Shown in pieces: positions 52,010-63,925 of a stretch of DNA of 64,000 nucleotides. Origin of the DNA: Pseudomonas anguilliseptica (GTDB lineage Bacteria; Pseudomonadota; Gammaproteobacteria; Pseudomonadales; Pseudomonadaceae); assembly GCF_900105355.1 (NCBI RefSeq), contig NZ_FNSC01000001.1, positions 992,001-1,056,000 on the forward strand, in the 5' to 3' direction. The notes beneath the pieces were generated by a model. That model ran no database searches and was not told the DNA's origin. It worked only from the letters and a program-made list of their open reading frames with translations. Numbering within the stretch: position 1 is the first letter of the stretch; each line of letters starts with the position of its first letter. The position numbers were made by a program, and so were the translations under genes.

Positions 52010-53201
52010 GGATGGTCTGAAGTAGCCCTGTATTTCCGGTCAACTTCAGCCTCCGCTGATTTTGAAAGCGGAAAACTGATCAAAAACGATCAAGTCATCC
52101 GCTCATTTCGGTGTTTCTGGCCGCCGCGAGCACCTCGCAGCGGTCATTTCCCACATTACAGGCGCACCTCTCCTGCATTCGTCAGCAAATGTCGACGGGC
52201 CATCCACAGGTTCGACAGGGCGAACAGCGTTACCAGTTGTGCGGTGTTTTTGGCCAGGCCACGGAAGCGCGTCTTCACATAACCGAACTGGCGCTTGATC
52301 ACGCGAAACGGATGCTCGACCTTGGCGCGCACTTGGGCTTTGGCCTTCTCGATCTTGCGCTTGGCTTTGTATAACCCGCTGCGCTTATCGAGCTTCCTGT
52401 AGGTGCTGCGGCGTGCCGCCACCTGCCAGATTACCTTCCGACCTTCATGCTCCGGACGCTTTTCGACACCGGTGTAACCTGCGTCAGTACACACCACGTT
52501 TTCGTCGCCGTGCAGCAGTTTGTCTACCTGGGTGACATCCGCCACGTTGGCTGCCGTGCCTACTACGCTGTGCACCAGACCCGACTCGTCATCCACGCCG
52601 ATGTGCGCCTTCATGCCGAAGTAGTACTGGTTGCCCTTCTTTGTTTGGTGCATTTCCGGATCGCGCTTACGGTCCTTGTTCTTGGTCGAACTCGGCGCAT
52701 TGATCAACGTGGCATCGACGATGGTGCCCTGGCGCAGTGACAGACCACGGTCGCCCAGGTAGCCGTTAATCACGGCCAAGATGCCTGCAGCCAGCTCGTG
52801 TTTCTCCAGCAAGCGACGGAAGTTGAGGATGGTGGTTTCATCGGGAATGCGCTCCAGGCTTAAGCCGGCGAACTGGCGCAGGATGGTGGTCTCGTACAGC
52901 GTTTCCTCCATCGCCGGATCGCTGTAACCGAACCAGTTTTGCATCAGATGCACACGCAGCATCGCCATCAGCGCATAGGCGGGCCTGCCACCTTCGCCCT
53001 TCGGGTAGTGCGGATCGATCAGGGTGACCAATCCTTCCCACGGCACTACTCGATCCATCTCGATCAGGAACAACTCTTTGCGGGTCTGCTTGCGCTTGCC
53101 TGCGTACTCGGCGTCGGCGAAGGTCATCTGCTTCATCGGAAAACTCGACGGGTGGAATCCGGGTATTTTGCCAAAATCAGGAAGTCTTCTTCAGAGTTTC
53201 C
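52010..53201. mobile_element. IS5-family element, copy 2, intact
   Basis: 1,192 bp, inverted ends GGATGGTCTGAAGTAG / GGAAACTCTGAAGAAG, with target duplication TTAG (52006-52009 and 53202-53205). Same length as the reconstructed copy 1 and the same end sequences. Inserted in an intergenic repeat between the DUF3530 gene and djlA-like, so no gene is broken. Confidence 0.94.
52156..53136 (-). CDS. IS5-family transposase, copy 2
   Basis: 326 aa, starts MKQMTFADAEYAGKRKQTRK. DDE transposase of the IS4/IS5 superfamily: GTIVDATLINAPSSTK carries the first Asp (~residue 132), VVCTDAGYTG the second (~218), and the C-terminal KARIEKAKAQVRAKVEHPF-like region holds the catalytic Glu within the YREK-type signature. 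Complete and uninterrupted, hence probably functional; it might also act in trans on copy 1 ends. Confidence 0.94.
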   Translation of the reverse strand: MKQMTFADAEYAGKRKQTRKELFLIEMDRVVPWEGLVTLIDPHYPKGEGGRPAYALMAMLRVHLMQNWFGYSDPAMEETLYETTILRQFAGLSLERIPDETTILNFRRLLEKHELAAGILAVINGYLGDRGLSLRQGTIVDATLINAPSSTKNKDRKRDPEMHQTKKGNQYYFGMKAHIGVDDESGLVHSVVGTAANVADVTQVDKLLHGDENVVCTDAGYTGVEKRPEHEGRKVIWQVAARRSTYRKLDKRSGLYKAKRKIEKAKAQVRAKVEHPFRVIKRQFGYVKTRFRGLAKNTAQLVTLFALSNLWMARRHLLTNAGEVRL

Positions 53202-53364
53202 TTAGCGAGACAGTCAGCGCAAGGCAAAAGCCAGCAAGGAAGCGAATGAGCATTACTCGTTTCACTCGCCCTTCGGGTCGCGCTAAAGCGCGTTAGCCGC
53301 AAGCGGCTTGCCGAGTTTGCTTTTAATGCCGCGATGGCAACGCAGGTAGTCTTTCTACAGCCTG

Positions 53365-54126
53365 CTAACGAAAGCAGTGACGCTGGCGAATCAGATCATA
53401 GGCCTGGTGCAACTCACGGGTACACTCAGTCGCCTCGCGCACACGCTCTGGCGTGGCGCCGCTGCCCGCCAGCTTGTCGGGGTGATGGCGACTCAATAAG
53501 CGTCGATACGCCTGCTTGATCTGCGCCGGCTCGGCATCGGCATTTACGTTCAACAGATTCAGGGCACGTTGATAGGCATTACTGGCCGTCGAAACCAGCG
53601 GCCCTTGCTGCGGTGCGTAGGCATCACTCAGCTGCGCCTGGGTTGCCGATGAAACCTGCAGCCATTTACCCCAGAGCATGATCAGTTCACGCTCGGCCTG
53701 GCCGACCTGACCATCAACCCAGGCCATCCGCCAGCACGCGCGCAGCAGCACCTCACTGCGCTCACGCTGACGATGCAGCGGCACACGCAAGCTGTCTCGT
53801 CCGGTCTTGCCCCGAGCAAAGGCCGCTATCGCCTGACGCTGCCCCTCGGCATCCAAACCCAGACGCTGCATTTCCGCTTGCGCCTGCTGGATATGCGCCG
53901 GCAGCACACGACCACCGCTTTTGGCCAAACGCCCCAGCAACACGAATAGCAGCCACTCATCACGCACCTCGGCGCGACCACCCAGGTGCTCACGCAAGGC
54001 GGCCCACGACTGCAGACGCAAACGCCGATCCAGCACCTGGCCCAGCAAACCACCGAGCATGGCACCCGGAATACTGGCAACCGCCAGCCCGGCAACCGCG
54101 CCGAGAAGGGTCACAGGCCAGATCAT
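53365..54126 (-). CDS. djlA: DjlA-like co-chaperone (TerB-like plus J domain)
   Basis: 253 aa from ATG 54126 (MIWPVTLLGAVAGLAVASIP), which sits one base beyond the murU stop. One N-terminal membrane segment with GxxxG repeats (about residues 3-30), a TerB-like helical domain (residues ~55-170), and a C-terminal J domain with the HPD motif (RHHPDKLAG, ~residue 218). DjlA is a membrane-anchored DnaK co-chaperone linked to capsule and envelope stress signalling in enterobacteria; the role here is inferred. Confidence 0.88.
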   Translation of the reverse strand: MIWPVTLLGAVAGLAVASIPGAMLGGLLGQVLDRRLRLQSWAALREHLGGRAEVRDEWLLFVLLGRLAKSGGRVLPAHIQQAQAEMQRLGLDAEGQRQAIAAFARGKTGRDSLRVPLHRQRERSEVLLRACWRMAWVDGQVGQAERELIMLWGKWLQVSSATQAQLSDAYAPQQGPLVSTASNAYQRALNLLNVNADAEPAQIKQAYRRLLSRHHPDKLAGSGATPERVREATECTRELHQAYDLIRQRHCFR

Positions 54127-54127
54127 C

Positions 54128-55812
<1,685 letters not shown>

Positions 55813-55937
55813 TACAAGGTCTCCGACGGCGCTAGCCGTTGCGCGGGTCATGCTTTATTATCCAGCATCTTTTCAAGCCCATCGAGAGGCGTGCGGCCTC
55901 AGGGGCAATGGCGCGCAGGAAGCCCGGAAAAAATAAG

Positions 55938-58709
55938 ATGGCAGTAAAATACCCCGCGTTTCGTAAAAAATTCCCTCTACTGGTCACTGGCAGCCTTCTG
56001 GCGCTACAACCTTTAGCCGTTCCTTATGCTATCGCTGCCGAGCAGTACGATTGCCAGGTTTCCGCCTCCGGCGGCTGGGCATGCGCCCCGAAGACCAGCA
56101 ATGCTGCACTGCCAGCACGGCCAGTACAACGTGATTCGGTCGCCAGCAACAAAGCTGGCGAAAGTAGCTCCGAAGCACCTGAAGGGAAAACCGCGCAAGC
56201 GACCCTGGTGACTGAAAGCCGTGGCAAAGGCCTCGACTCGCGCAGCGCTGACTACAGCCACCTGGACTGGGTACCGCGAGAAAACCTCAGCGCCGCCCAG
56301 CTGGCTGAAGCCGGCCCTTATTGCGCAGGTGCTTATATAGAGCCGACGCGTCCGGGTATGGACGACAAGACGCCTATGGACGAAGCGCCGATGTTCGTAT
56401 CGGCTAAAGCTTCGCGCTACGAGCAGGAAGAACAGGTCGCCACCCTCGCCGGCGATGTGGTTCTGCGCCAGGCCGGCATGCAGGTTGAAGCGGATGAAGC
56501 CAACCTGCGTCAGGCGGAAAACCGCGGTGAGCTGATCGGTAATGTGCGCCTGCGTGACCAGGGCATGCTGGTGGTGGGTGACCGCGCCGAGTTGCAACTG
56601 GACAACGGTGAAGCCAAAGTCGACAACGCCGAATATGTGCTGCACAAGAGCCATATTCGCGGTAACGCGCTTTACGCCAAGCGTGAAGAAAGCGCGATTA
56701 TCCGCCTGAAAGACGGCACCTACACCAGCTGCGAACCGGGCAGCAACGCCTGGCACCTGAAGGGCAACAACATCACCCTGAACCCGGCCACCGGTTTCGG
56801 CACCGCGACCAACGTCACCTTGCGAGTGAAGAATATTCCGGTGTTTTACACACCTTATATCTACTTCCCGATTGATGACCGTCGCCAGTCCGGCTTCCTG
56901 CCACCAAGCATTGGCAGTTCGAGCGATAACGGCCTGACCCTGCAGACGCCTTACTACTTCAACCTGGCGCCGAACTACGACGCCACGCTGTACCCGACCT
57001 ATATGAGCGATCGCGGCTTGATGATGGAAGGCGAATTTCGCTACCTCACCAAGAACAGCGAAGGTCAGGTGGGCGGCGCGTATCTCGATGACAGCAACGA
57101 TGACCGCAAACTGCAGTCGGATTACGAAGATCAGCGCTGGATGTACAGCTGGCAGCACAAAACAGGCCTGACCTCGCGCTTGCTGGCTGAAGTCGACTAC
57201 ACCGACATCAGCGATCCGTATTATTTTCAAGATCTAGGCACTGACTTGGGAGTCAGCTCCACTAGCTACATCAACCAACGCGGAACCCTGACCTATCGCG
57301 GCAACGGCTATACCGCACGGCTGAATGCACACGCTTATGAGCTGGCCAATATCACGGACATCACCCCGTACAATCGTTTGCCACAACTGACCCTGGATGG
57401 CGTGCTGCCATTTAAACCAGCTGGGGTGAACTTCAGTTATGGCACGGAATATGTGCGTTTTGACCGCAACCTACGCAAAGGCAACTTCATCAATGAAGAT
57501 GGGGTAGTTGAACAGCCCTGGTATGACACAGTCGTTCAAGGCCTGGCACGCGCCAATGGTGAGCGCCTGCATGTCGAGCCAGGCGTCAGCCTGCCGCTCA
57601 ACTGGAGCTGGGGCTTTATCAAGCCGCAGGTCAAGTACCTGCAGACCAACTATGACCTGACCCTGGATCAGCAAGGCAAAAACACGCTGCTGGCCGAACA
57701 GGAATACAAAAGCAGCCAAAGCCGCGGCGTCGGCATGTTTAGCCTGGATAGCGGCCTGTACTTTGACCGCAATACCCAATGGTTCGGCAAGTCCTATCGG
57801 CAAACACTGGAGCCACGCCTGTTCTACCTCTATGCTCCCGAAGAAGACCAGACGGACATCCCAATCTTCGATACCGGCGAAAGCACATTCAGCTACTCCT
57901 CGCTGTGGCGTGAAAACCGCTTCTCCGGCAAGGATCGTATCGGCGACGAGAACAAGCTGTCTCTGGGTATAACCAACCGCTGGATTGAGCCCAACGGCTT
58001 TGAGCGCCAACGCTTTAGCATCGGCCAGGCCTTCTACTTTGAAGATCGCCAAGTGCAGCTACCAGGCATTGATTACCGCACCCGCAGCGACGCCACGGCA
58101 TCAGTATCGCCTTATGCGCTTGAGTACCTGTATCGCTTTAACCGCGACTGGCGCTTCTCGTCGGACTTCAACTGGGATCCGGACAGCGGCAGCACCCGTT
58201 CAGGTAGCGCGATGTTCCATTACCAGCCAGAAGACAACCCGAACAAGGTGGTCAACGCCGGTTATCGCTACCGCAATGACACTGTGCGTTATGACGAGGC
58301 TACTGGTAACTGGGTAGTAGGCGGTGGCGACTACGGCACCCCCGGCAGCGCGAACTACATCAAGGACTACTACAAGATCAGTCAGCATGACTTCTCGGTG
58401 ATCTGGCCGATCGTACCGCAATGGAGCGTGATCTCCCGCTGGCAGTATGACTACGGTCGCGACCGCACCCTGGAGGCCTTCGCTGGCTTCGAATACGACA
58501 GCTGCTGCTGGAAACTGCGCCTGTTCAACCGCTACTGGATCGACTACGACGAAGTCAGCCTGAACCCGTCGCTGAACGACCAGGCTGATCGCGGCATCTT
58601 CCTGCAGATCGTACTCAAAGGTCTGGGTGGTGTAGTCGGCAATAAAGTTGAGACTTTCCTCGACCAAGGCATTCAAGGTTATCGTGAACGTGAAGACAAA
58701 GCTTTCTGA
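55938..58709 (+). CDS. lptD: LPS-assembly outer-membrane protein LptD
   Basis: Outer-membrane beta-barrel that inserts lipopolysaccharide in the outer leaflet together with LptE. 923 aa from ATG 55938; signal peptide [20 protein letters not shown] to about residue 33. A Pseudomonas-type N-terminal insert precedes the beta-jellyroll ([19 protein letters not shown], ~170-300), followed by the 26-strand barrel with many alternating Y/F/W strands. The cysteine pairs needed for disulfides include YDC, SCEPGS and the tandem SCCWKLRLF near the C-terminus. Directly upstream of surA. Confidence 0.97.
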   Translation: MAVKYPAFRKKFPLLVTGSLLALQPLAVPYAIAAEQYDCQVSASGGWACAPKTSNAALPARPVQRDSVASNKAGESSSEAPEGKTAQATLVTESRGKGLDSRSADYSHLDWVPRENLSAAQLAEAGPYCAGAYIEPTRPGMDDKTPMDEAPMFVSAKASRYEQEEQVATLAGDVVLRQAGMQVEADEANLRQAENRGELIGNVRLRDQGMLVVGDRAELQLDNGEAKVDNAEYVLHKSHIRGNALYAKREESAIIRLKDGTYTSCEPGSNAWHLKGNNITLNPATGFGTATNVTLRVKNIPVFYTPYIYFPIDDRRQSGFLPPSIGSSSDNGLTLQTPYYFNLAPNYDATLYPTYMSDRGLMMEGEFRYLTKNSEGQVGGAYLDDSNDDRKLQSDYEDQRWMYSWQHKTGLTSRLLAEVDYTDISDPYYFQDLGTDLGVSSTSYINQRGTLTYRGNGYTARLNAHAYELANITDITPYNRLPQLTLDGVLPFKPAGVNFSYGTEYVRFDRNLRKGNFINEDGVVEQPWYDTVVQGLARANGERLHVEPGVSLPLNWSWGFIKPQVKYLQTNYDLTLDQQGKNTLLAEQEYKSSQSRGVGMFSLDSGLYFDRNTQWFGKSYRQTLEPRLFYLYAPEEDQTDIPIFDTGESTFSYSSLWRENRFSGKDRIGDENKLSLGITNRWIEPNGFERQRFSIGQAFYFEDRQVQLPGIDYRTRSDATASVSPYALEYLYRFNRDWRFSSDFNWDPDSGSTRSGSAMFHYQPEDNPNKVVNAGYRYRNDTVRYDEATGNWVVGGGDYGTPGSANYIKDYYKISQHDFSVIWPIVPQWSVISRWQYDYGRDRTLEAFAGFEYDSCCWKLRLFNRYWIDYDEVSLNPSLNDQADRGIFLQIVLKGLGGVVGNKVETFLDQGIQGYREREDKAF

Positions 58710-59982
58710 TTGCGTGCGCCCGCTGCTGTTGGGCGCGCTGTTTCTGGGTACTGCGGCACACGCTGAGGTACAGCCACTCAACCGTGTTGTAGCGATTGTC
58801 GATAACGATGTCGTCATGCAAAGCCAGCTCGATTCACGCCTGCGTGAAGTGCAGCAGACCATTGCCCAGCGCGGCGCCGCCCTGCCGCCTGAGCATGTGC
58901 TCAGCCAGCAGGTGTTGGAGCGCCTGATCATCGAAAACATTCAGCTGCAGATTGGTGAACGCTCCGGCATTCGGATTACCGATGAAGAGCTGAACCAGGC
59001 CATCGGCACCATCGCTCAGCGCAATGGCATGAGCATCGAGCAGTTCCGCGCCGCTCTAGCTGCAGACGGTTTGTCGTACACCGATGCGCGTGACCAGGTA
59101 CGCCGCGAGATGATCATCAGCCGTGTGCGCCAGCGCCGTGTGGCTGAGCGCATCCAGGTCACCGACCAGGAAGTGCAGAACTTCCTCGCTTCGGACATGG
59201 GCAAGATGCAGCTTTCCGAAGAGTTCCGCCTGGCCAACATCCTGATTCCAGTACCCGAAGGTGCTTCCCCGGAAGACATCCAGGCCGCAGACCGCCAAGC
59301 TCGCGATCTGTACCAACAGCTGCAACAAGGCGCGGACTTCGCCCAACTAGCCATTGCCCGCTCAGCCAGTGAAACCGCGCTGGAAGGCGGCGAAATGGGC
59401 TGGCGTAAAGCCGGGCAGCTGCCACCGCCCTTCGACACCATGCTTAGCGCCTTGCCAGTTGGCCAGGTCACTGAGCCGCTGCGTACTCCCGGCGGTTTCA
59501 TCATGCTCAAGCTGCTGGAAAAGCGCGGCGGCGACAGCCAGGTACGTGACGAAGTGAATGTTCGCCACATTCTGATCAAACCCAGCGAAATCCGCAGTGA
59601 AGCTGAAACCAAACGCCTGGTTGAACGTCTGCACCAGCGCATCCTGGCCGGGGAAGATTTCGCCGAACTGGCGAAGAGCTTCTCCGAAGACCCAGGCTCG
59701 GCGCTGAACGGCGGCACGCTGAGCTGGATCGACCCGAACGTGCTGGTGCCAGAGTTCCGTGAAGTAATGAACAGCACGCCGGCGGGCGAGTTGTCCAAAC
59801 CGTTCAAGAGCCCTTACGGCTGGCATGTGCTGGAAGTCATGGGCCGTCGTGCCACTGACAGCAGCGCCCAGTTCCGCGAGCAGCAGGCCATGACCGTACT
59901 GCGTAATCGCAAGTACGATGAAGAGCTGCAAGCCTGGCTGCGCCAGATCCGCGACGAAGCCTACGTCGAGACCAAGCTCTGA
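58690..59982 (+). CDS. surA: Periplasmic peptidyl-prolyl isomerase / chaperone SurA
   Basis: Escorts outer-membrane proteins, including LptD, to the BAM machine. 430 aa with a GTG start at 58690, inside the last codons of lptD (20-base overlap), giving [20 protein letters not shown] and a signal peptide cut after AHA. An AAGG lies upstream. N-domain ~30-160, two parvulin domains (near residues 175-275 and 285-385, the second containing [14 protein letters not shown]) and a C-terminal helix. Overlap with lptD implies coupled translation. Confidence 0.97.
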   Translation: MKTKLSDCVRPLLLGALFLGTAAHAEVQPLNRVVAIVDNDVVMQSQLDSRLREVQQTIAQRGAALPPEHVLSQQVLERLIIENIQLQIGERSGIRITDEELNQAIGTIAQRNGMSIEQFRAALAADGLSYTDARDQVRREMIISRVRQRRVAERIQVTDQEVQNFLASDMGKMQLSEEFRLANILIPVPEGASPEDIQAADRQARDLYQQLQQGADFAQLAIARSASETALEGGEMGWRKAGQLPPPFDTMLSALPVGQVTEPLRTPGGFIMLKLLEKRGGDSQVRDEVNVRHILIKPSEIRSEAETKRLVERLHQRILAGEDFAELAKSFSEDPGSALNGGTLSWIDPNVLVPEFREVMNSTPAGELSKPFKSPYGWHVLEVMGRRATDSSAQFREQQAMTVLRNRKYDEELQAWLRQIRDEAYVETKL

Positions 59983-60014
59983 CAGGTGCCTCGCCCTAAC
60001 GCGAGATAACAGAC

Positions 60015-60050
60015 AAGCCCGGTTTATGCGCACGCAAACCGGGCTTTTTT
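60015..60050 (+). terminator. Terminator after surA
   Basis: 11-bp perfect stem AAGCCCGGTTT / AAACCGGGCTT with a 10-base loop and TTTTTT after. Separates lptD-surA from pdxA-rsmA. Confidence 0.9.
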
Positions 60051-60154
60051 GTGGCCGACCCTGCCTGGCGACTACTCGCCGGCCCGACGCATAATGACCC
60101 TAAACCCCGATCAACTGATGCACTGCCCCGTTGACGCATAGCGAGAGCCTACCG

Positions 60155-61156
60155 ATGAGCCACGCCCGCCTTTTCGCGCTGACCCCTGGTGAGCCCGCCG
60201 GCATAGGTCCCGACCTGTGCCTGCTGCTGGCCCGCGAAGCGCAGCCACATGCCTTGATTGCTATTGCCAGCCGCGACCTGCTAGCTGAGCGCGCCCAGCT
60301 GCTGGGATTAAGCATTGATCTGATCAGCGTCAGCCCCGATGCCTGGCCAAGCCAGGCTGCACCCGCCGGCAGCCTGTATGTCTGGGACACCCTGCTGGCC
60401 GCCGCCGTAAACCCCGGCCAACTGAACGCAGACAATTCGCGCTATGTCCTAGAGACGCTTACCCGCGCGGGACAAAGCTGCCTCGACGGCCACTTCGCCG
60501 GGATGATTACCGCCCCCGTGCACAAGGGCGTGATCAACGAAGGCGGGATTGCCTTCTCCGGACACACCGAGTTTCTCGCCGAGCTGACCCACACCGAGCA
60601 GGTGGTGATGATGCTCGCTACCCACGGCCTACGCGTGGCGCTGGTGACTACGCACCTGCCACTCAAGGATGTGGCCGAAGCCATCACCCCCGAACGCCTC
60701 AGCCGGGTCACGCGCATCCTCGACCACGACCTGCGCACGAAATTCGGCATCGCCCGGCCGCGGATTCTGGTCTGCGGCCTCAATCCTCATGCTGGCGAGG
60801 GCGGCCATCTGGGCCGCGAGGAGATCGAGGTGATCGAGCCCACCCTGCAGCAGTTGCGCACAGAGGGCATCGAGCTGATCGGCCCCCTGCCGGCCGACAC
60901 CCTGTTCACCCCCAAGCACCTCGAACATTGCGATGCAGTGCTGGCGATGTACCACGATCAGGGCTTGCCGGTGCTCAAATACAAGGGCTTTGGCGCTGCG
61001 GTAAACGTCACCCTGGGCCTGCCGATCATCCGCACCTCGGTCGACCACGGCACTGCGCTGGATCTGGCCGGCAGCGGCAAGATCGACTGCGGTAGCCTGC
61101 AGGTCGCCTTGCAAACCGCCTATGAAATGGCTGCCAGCCAGGTGAAAAGCCGCTGA
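60155..61156 (+). CDS. pdxA: 4-hydroxythreonine-4-phosphate dehydrogenase
   Basis: NAD-dependent oxidative step in pyridoxal phosphate synthesis. 333 aa from ATG 60155 ([20 protein letters not shown]). Conserved [22 protein letters not shown] (metal His) and the C-terminal [28 protein letters not shown] blocks. First gene of pdxA-rsmA-apaG-apaH-glpE. Confidence 0.96.
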   Translation: MSHARLFALTPGEPAGIGPDLCLLLAREAQPHALIAIASRDLLAERAQLLGLSIDLISVSPDAWPSQAAPAGSLYVWDTLLAAAVNPGQLNADNSRYVLETLTRAGQSCLDGHFAGMITAPVHKGVINEGGIAFSGHTEFLAELTHTEQVVMMLATHGLRVALVTTHLPLKDVAEAITPERLSRVTRILDHDLRTKFGIARPRILVCGLNPHAGEGGHLGREEIEVIEPTLQQLRTEGIELIGPLPADTLFTPKHLEHCDAVLAMYHDQGLPVLKYKGFGAAVNVTLGLPIIRTSVDHGTALDLAGSGKIDCGSLQVALQTAYEMAASQVKSR

Positions 61157-61264
61157 CGACTAAGCCCGGCACAGGGCGAACGCCGCCAATGCTGTTAAAC
61201 TGCCGGGCTTTCTACCCGCGTTACATTCGCTTCAAGCCGATGCTTTGAAGCCTGGAGCTGCTGC

Positions 61265-62068
61265 ATGTCCGATTACCAACACCGCGCGCGCAAGCGTTTC
61301 GGTCAGAACTTCCTGCATGACGCCGGAGTGATTCATCGCATCCTGCGCGCCATCAACGCCCGTGAAGGCGAGCACATGCTGGAAATTGGCCCAGGTCAGG
61401 GCGCGCTGACCGAAGGCCTGCTGAACAGCGGCGCGCAGCTCGACGTGATTGAACTTGACCGCGACCTGGTGCCAATCCTGCAACATCAGTTCGGCAGCAA
61501 TCCGCGCTTTCGCCTGAATCAGGGTGACGCACTCAAGTTCGATTTCAACCAACTGCAGGCCGCGCCACGCAGCCTGCGCGTGGTCGGTAACCTGCCGTAC
61601 AACATCTCCACGCCGCTAATCTTTCACCTGCTGAGCAATGCCGCACTGATTCGCGACATGCACTTTATGCTGCAGAAGGAAGTGGTCGAGCGCCTGGCCG
61701 CCGAACCCGGCGGTGGCGATTGGGGCCGCTTGTCGATCATGGTGCAGTACCACTGCCGCGTGGAGCACCTGTTCAATGTCGGCCCTGGCGCGTTCAATCC
61801 GCCGCCCAGGGTCGATTCAGCGATCGTCCGTCTGGTGCCGCACGAGGTGCTGCCACATCCGGCTAAAGACCACCACCTGCTCGAACGCGTGGTGCGCGAA
61901 GCCTTCAACCAGCGCCGCAAGACACTGCGCAACACCCTCAAGGCCTTGCTGCCGGCTGCTGCCATCGAAGAGGCCGGTGTGGATGGCAGCCTGCGCCCCG
62001 AACAACTGGACCTGGCGGCATTTGTACGCCTGGCAGACAAACTGGCTGAACAGCCCAACGCCGACTGA
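61265..62068 (+). CDS. rsmA: 16S rRNA (adenine(1518)/(1519)-N6)-dimethyltransferase
   Basis: Methylates the two adjacent adenines of the 16S 3' hairpin (KsgA). 267 aa; RKRFGQNFLHD at the N-terminus, SAM motif EIGPGQGALTEG (~41) and the catalytic NLPYN (~115). Confidence 0.97.
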   Translation: MSDYQHRARKRFGQNFLHDAGVIHRILRAINAREGEHMLEIGPGQGALTEGLLNSGAQLDVIELDRDLVPILQHQFGSNPRFRLNQGDALKFDFNQLQAAPRSLRVVGNLPYNISTPLIFHLLSNAALIRDMHFMLQKEVVERLAAEPGGGDWGRLSIMVQYHCRVEHLFNVGPGAFNPPPRVDSAIVRLVPHEVLPHPAKDHHLLERVVREAFNQRRKTLRNTLKALLPAAAIEEAGVDGSLRPEQLDLAAFVRLADKLAEQPNAD

Positions 62069-62109
62069 CAGCGGCTAGACTGGGTACCTGCCCACTGAGT
62101 TAATTACGC

Positions 62110-62490
62110 ATGAGCGATTCGCATTACAAGATCGACGTCAGCGTCGTCACCCGCTATCTGCCGGAGCAGTCACAGCCGGAGCAGAACCGCTTTGCCTTCG
62201 CCTACACCGTCACGGTAAGCAACAACGGCGAACTGTCGGCCAAGCTGCTCTCGCGGCACTGGGTAATTACCGATGGTGATGGTCGCGTGCAGGAAGTACG
62301 CGGTGCTGGCGTGATCGGCCAGCAGCCGCTGATCGAGGCTGGTTCCAGTCACACCTACAGCAGCGGCACCGTGATGACCACCCGCGTCGGTATCATGCAG
62401 GGTAGCTACCAGATGCTCGCCGAAGACGGCAAACGCTTTGACGCCGTGATCGCGCCCTTTCGTCTTGCGGTGCCGGGCTCGCTGCACTGA
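62110..62490 (+). CDS. apaG: ApaG protein
   Basis: 126-aa single-domain immunoglobulin-like fold, conserved next to apaH; proposed to bind divalent ions or pyrophosphates. [16 protein letters not shown] and YSSGTVMTT are typical. Its stop shares one base with the apaH start. Biochemical function is not settled. Confidence 0.94.
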   Translation: MSDSHYKIDVSVVTRYLPEQSQPEQNRFAFAYTVTVSNNGELSAKLLSRHWVITDGDGRVQEVRGAGVIGQQPLIEAGSSHTYSSGTVMTTRVGIMQGSYQMLAEDGKRFDAVIAPFRLAVPGSLH

Positions 62491-63311
62491 TGGCCACTTA
62501 CGCAGTCGGTGACCTGCAAGGTTGCCTGAAACCCCTGCAATGCCTGCTTGAGCGCGTAGCCTTTGATCCGTCACGCGACAAGCTGTGGCTGGTAGGTGAT
62601 CTGGTCAACCGCGGCCCCGAATCCCTGGCGACGCTGCGTTTCCTCTACAACATCCGTGATGCGCTGACCTGCGTGCTGGGCAATCACGACCTGCACCTGC
62701 TGGCCGTGGCACACAATATCGAGCGCCTGAAGAAAGGCGACACCCTGCGCGAAATCATCGACGCACCAGATGCTGCTGACCTGCTCGACTGGCTGCGCCG
62801 GCAGAAGCTCCTGCATTACGATGAGGCCCGCGATATGGCACTCGTGCACGCGGGCATCCCACCGCAGTGGAACATGGACAAAGCCCTTCGCCGCGCTGCT
62901 GAAGTGGAAGAAGCCTTGCGTGATGACGCGCGCCTGCCGCTGTTTCTCGACGGCATGTATGGCAACGAGCCGGCCAAGTGGGACGGAGACCTGCACGGCG
63001 TAACGCGCCTGCGGGTAATCACCAACTACTTCACCCGCATGCGCTTCTGCAAAGCCGATGGCACCCTAGACCTGAAAAACAAGGAAGGCGTCGGCAGCGC
63101 ACCACCGGGCTACGCCCCCTGGTTCAGCTGCAAACAGCGCAAGACCCGAGGTCAGCGCATCATCTTCGGCCACTGGGCAGCACTCGAAGGCCAGTCCCCA
63201 GAGCCCGACGTGATCGCCCTGGATACCGGCTGCGTATGGGGCGCAAGCATGACCCTGATGAATATCGATAGCGGCGAGAAATACAGCTGCGACTGTAAGG
63301 AGCAAGCATGA
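62490..63311 (+). CDS. apaH: Symmetrical bis(5'-nucleosyl)-tetraphosphatase
   Basis: Hydrolyses Ap4A and decaps Np4-RNA. 273 aa with phosphoesterase motifs GDLQG (~7), [10 protein letters not shown] (~33), GNHDLHLL (~64) and HAGIPP (~123). Coupled to apaG and glpE by one- and four-base overlaps. Confidence 0.96.
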   Translation: MATYAVGDLQGCLKPLQCLLERVAFDPSRDKLWLVGDLVNRGPESLATLRFLYNIRDALTCVLGNHDLHLLAVAHNIERLKKGDTLREIIDAPDAADLLDWLRRQKLLHYDEARDMALVHAGIPPQWNMDKALRRAAEVEEALRDDARLPLFLDGMYGNEPAKWDGDLHGVTRLRVITNYFTRMRFCKADGTLDLKNKEGVGSAPPGYAPWFSCKQRKTRGQRIIFGHWAALEGQSPEPDVIALDTGCVWGASMTLMNIDSGEKYSCDCKEQA

Positions 63312-63637
63312 GCGAATTCAAACGCATCCCCCCCGAGCAGGCTCAGGCGTTGCGCCAACAAGGCGCCGTGGTGGTCGATATCCGCGACCCGCAAAGCTTT
63401 GCCGCCGGCCACATCAGCGGCTCGCAGCACCTCGACAACCACTCGCTGCACGCCTTTATCACCCAGGCCGATCTCGACGCACCGCTGATTGTCACCTGCT
63501 ACCACGGCAACTCCAGCCAGAGCGCAGCGGCCTATCTGGTTGGCCAGGGTTTCAGTGAGGTCTACAGCCTCGATGGCGGCTTTGAACTGTGGCGCGCCAC
63601 TTTCCCCAACGACACCGCGCACAGTTCGGAAGAATAA
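63308..63637 (+). CDS. glpE: Thiosulfate sulfurtransferase GlpE (rhodanese)
   Basis: Single-domain rhodanese, 109 aa, transferring sulfane sulfur to thiol acceptors. Active-site loop CYHGNSS (~residue 65) with the cysteine nucleophile; [15 protein letters not shown] near the start. ATGA overlap with apaH. Substrate in vivo unknown. Confidence 0.93.
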   Translation: MSEFKRIPPEQAQALRQQGAVVVDIRDPQSFAAGHISGSQHLDNHSLHAFITQADLDAPLIVTCYHGNSSQSAAAYLVGQGFSEVYSLDGGFELWRATFPNDTAHSSEE

Positions 63638-63784
63638 TTTTTTCACCGCCCAGGCCGCACCAGCTGTGGCCTGCCGGGCATTGCCGACCAACGGTAATAT
63701 CCTGTTATCGTTGCGCGGCCCTTGACCTCGCCGATTCCGAACTATCCTTTAGCTCAGGCCATCCAAAACAAGGTAGAGCCGGCC
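63638..63784 (+). other. Intergenic region after glpE, no gene seen
   Basis: 147 bases following glpE. I find no tRNA, terminator with a clear T tract, or good promoter; a short GGCC / GGCC inverted motif lies near 63655-63680. The next gene begins beyond the right edge or in the last bases. Confidence 0.5.
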
Positions 63785-63925
63785 AAACGGCATCGGGCCA
63801 TCGGTAAGAACCTGTTCAAGGTCTCGCGAGCTAGAGTCATGCAAGGCAAGAACAGGCGAGGAAGCGGAGTTTACTGATGTAAATGAGCATTCCGAGCCTG
63901 TTCTTAACGCAGCAGGATCGACGCG
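63785..63925. repeat. Interspersed palindromic intergenic repeat
   Basis: Contains AAGAACCTGTTC, CTCGCGAG, GCAAGGCAAGAACAGGCGAG, the hairpin TTTACTGATGTAAA and the terminal GAGCCTGTTCTTAACGC. The core order GCAAGGC..AGGAAGCG..ATGAGCATT recurs in the repeat at 53219-53254. Looks like a short mobile-type or REP-like repeat of pseudomonads. Confidence 0.55.

Larger units (their letters stand above)
51986..53367. repeat. Intergenic repeat bounded by TAGCAGGC / GCCTGCTA, interrupted by IS5 copy 2
   Basis: Without the IS this ~185-base unit begins TAGCAGGCCGTTGAAAAACG and ends CTACAGCCTGCTA, where the terminal TAGCAGGC (51986-51993) and GCCTGCTA (53360-53367) are perfect inverted repeats. It contains GCAAGGC..AGGAAGCG..ATGAGCATT (53219-53254), also found in order at 63841-63890. 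The right end coincides with the djlA-like stop codon. Confidence 0.6.

Noticed and set aside
56013..57230. 405-aa frame opposite lptD
   Set aside because: Antisense shadow of lptD.
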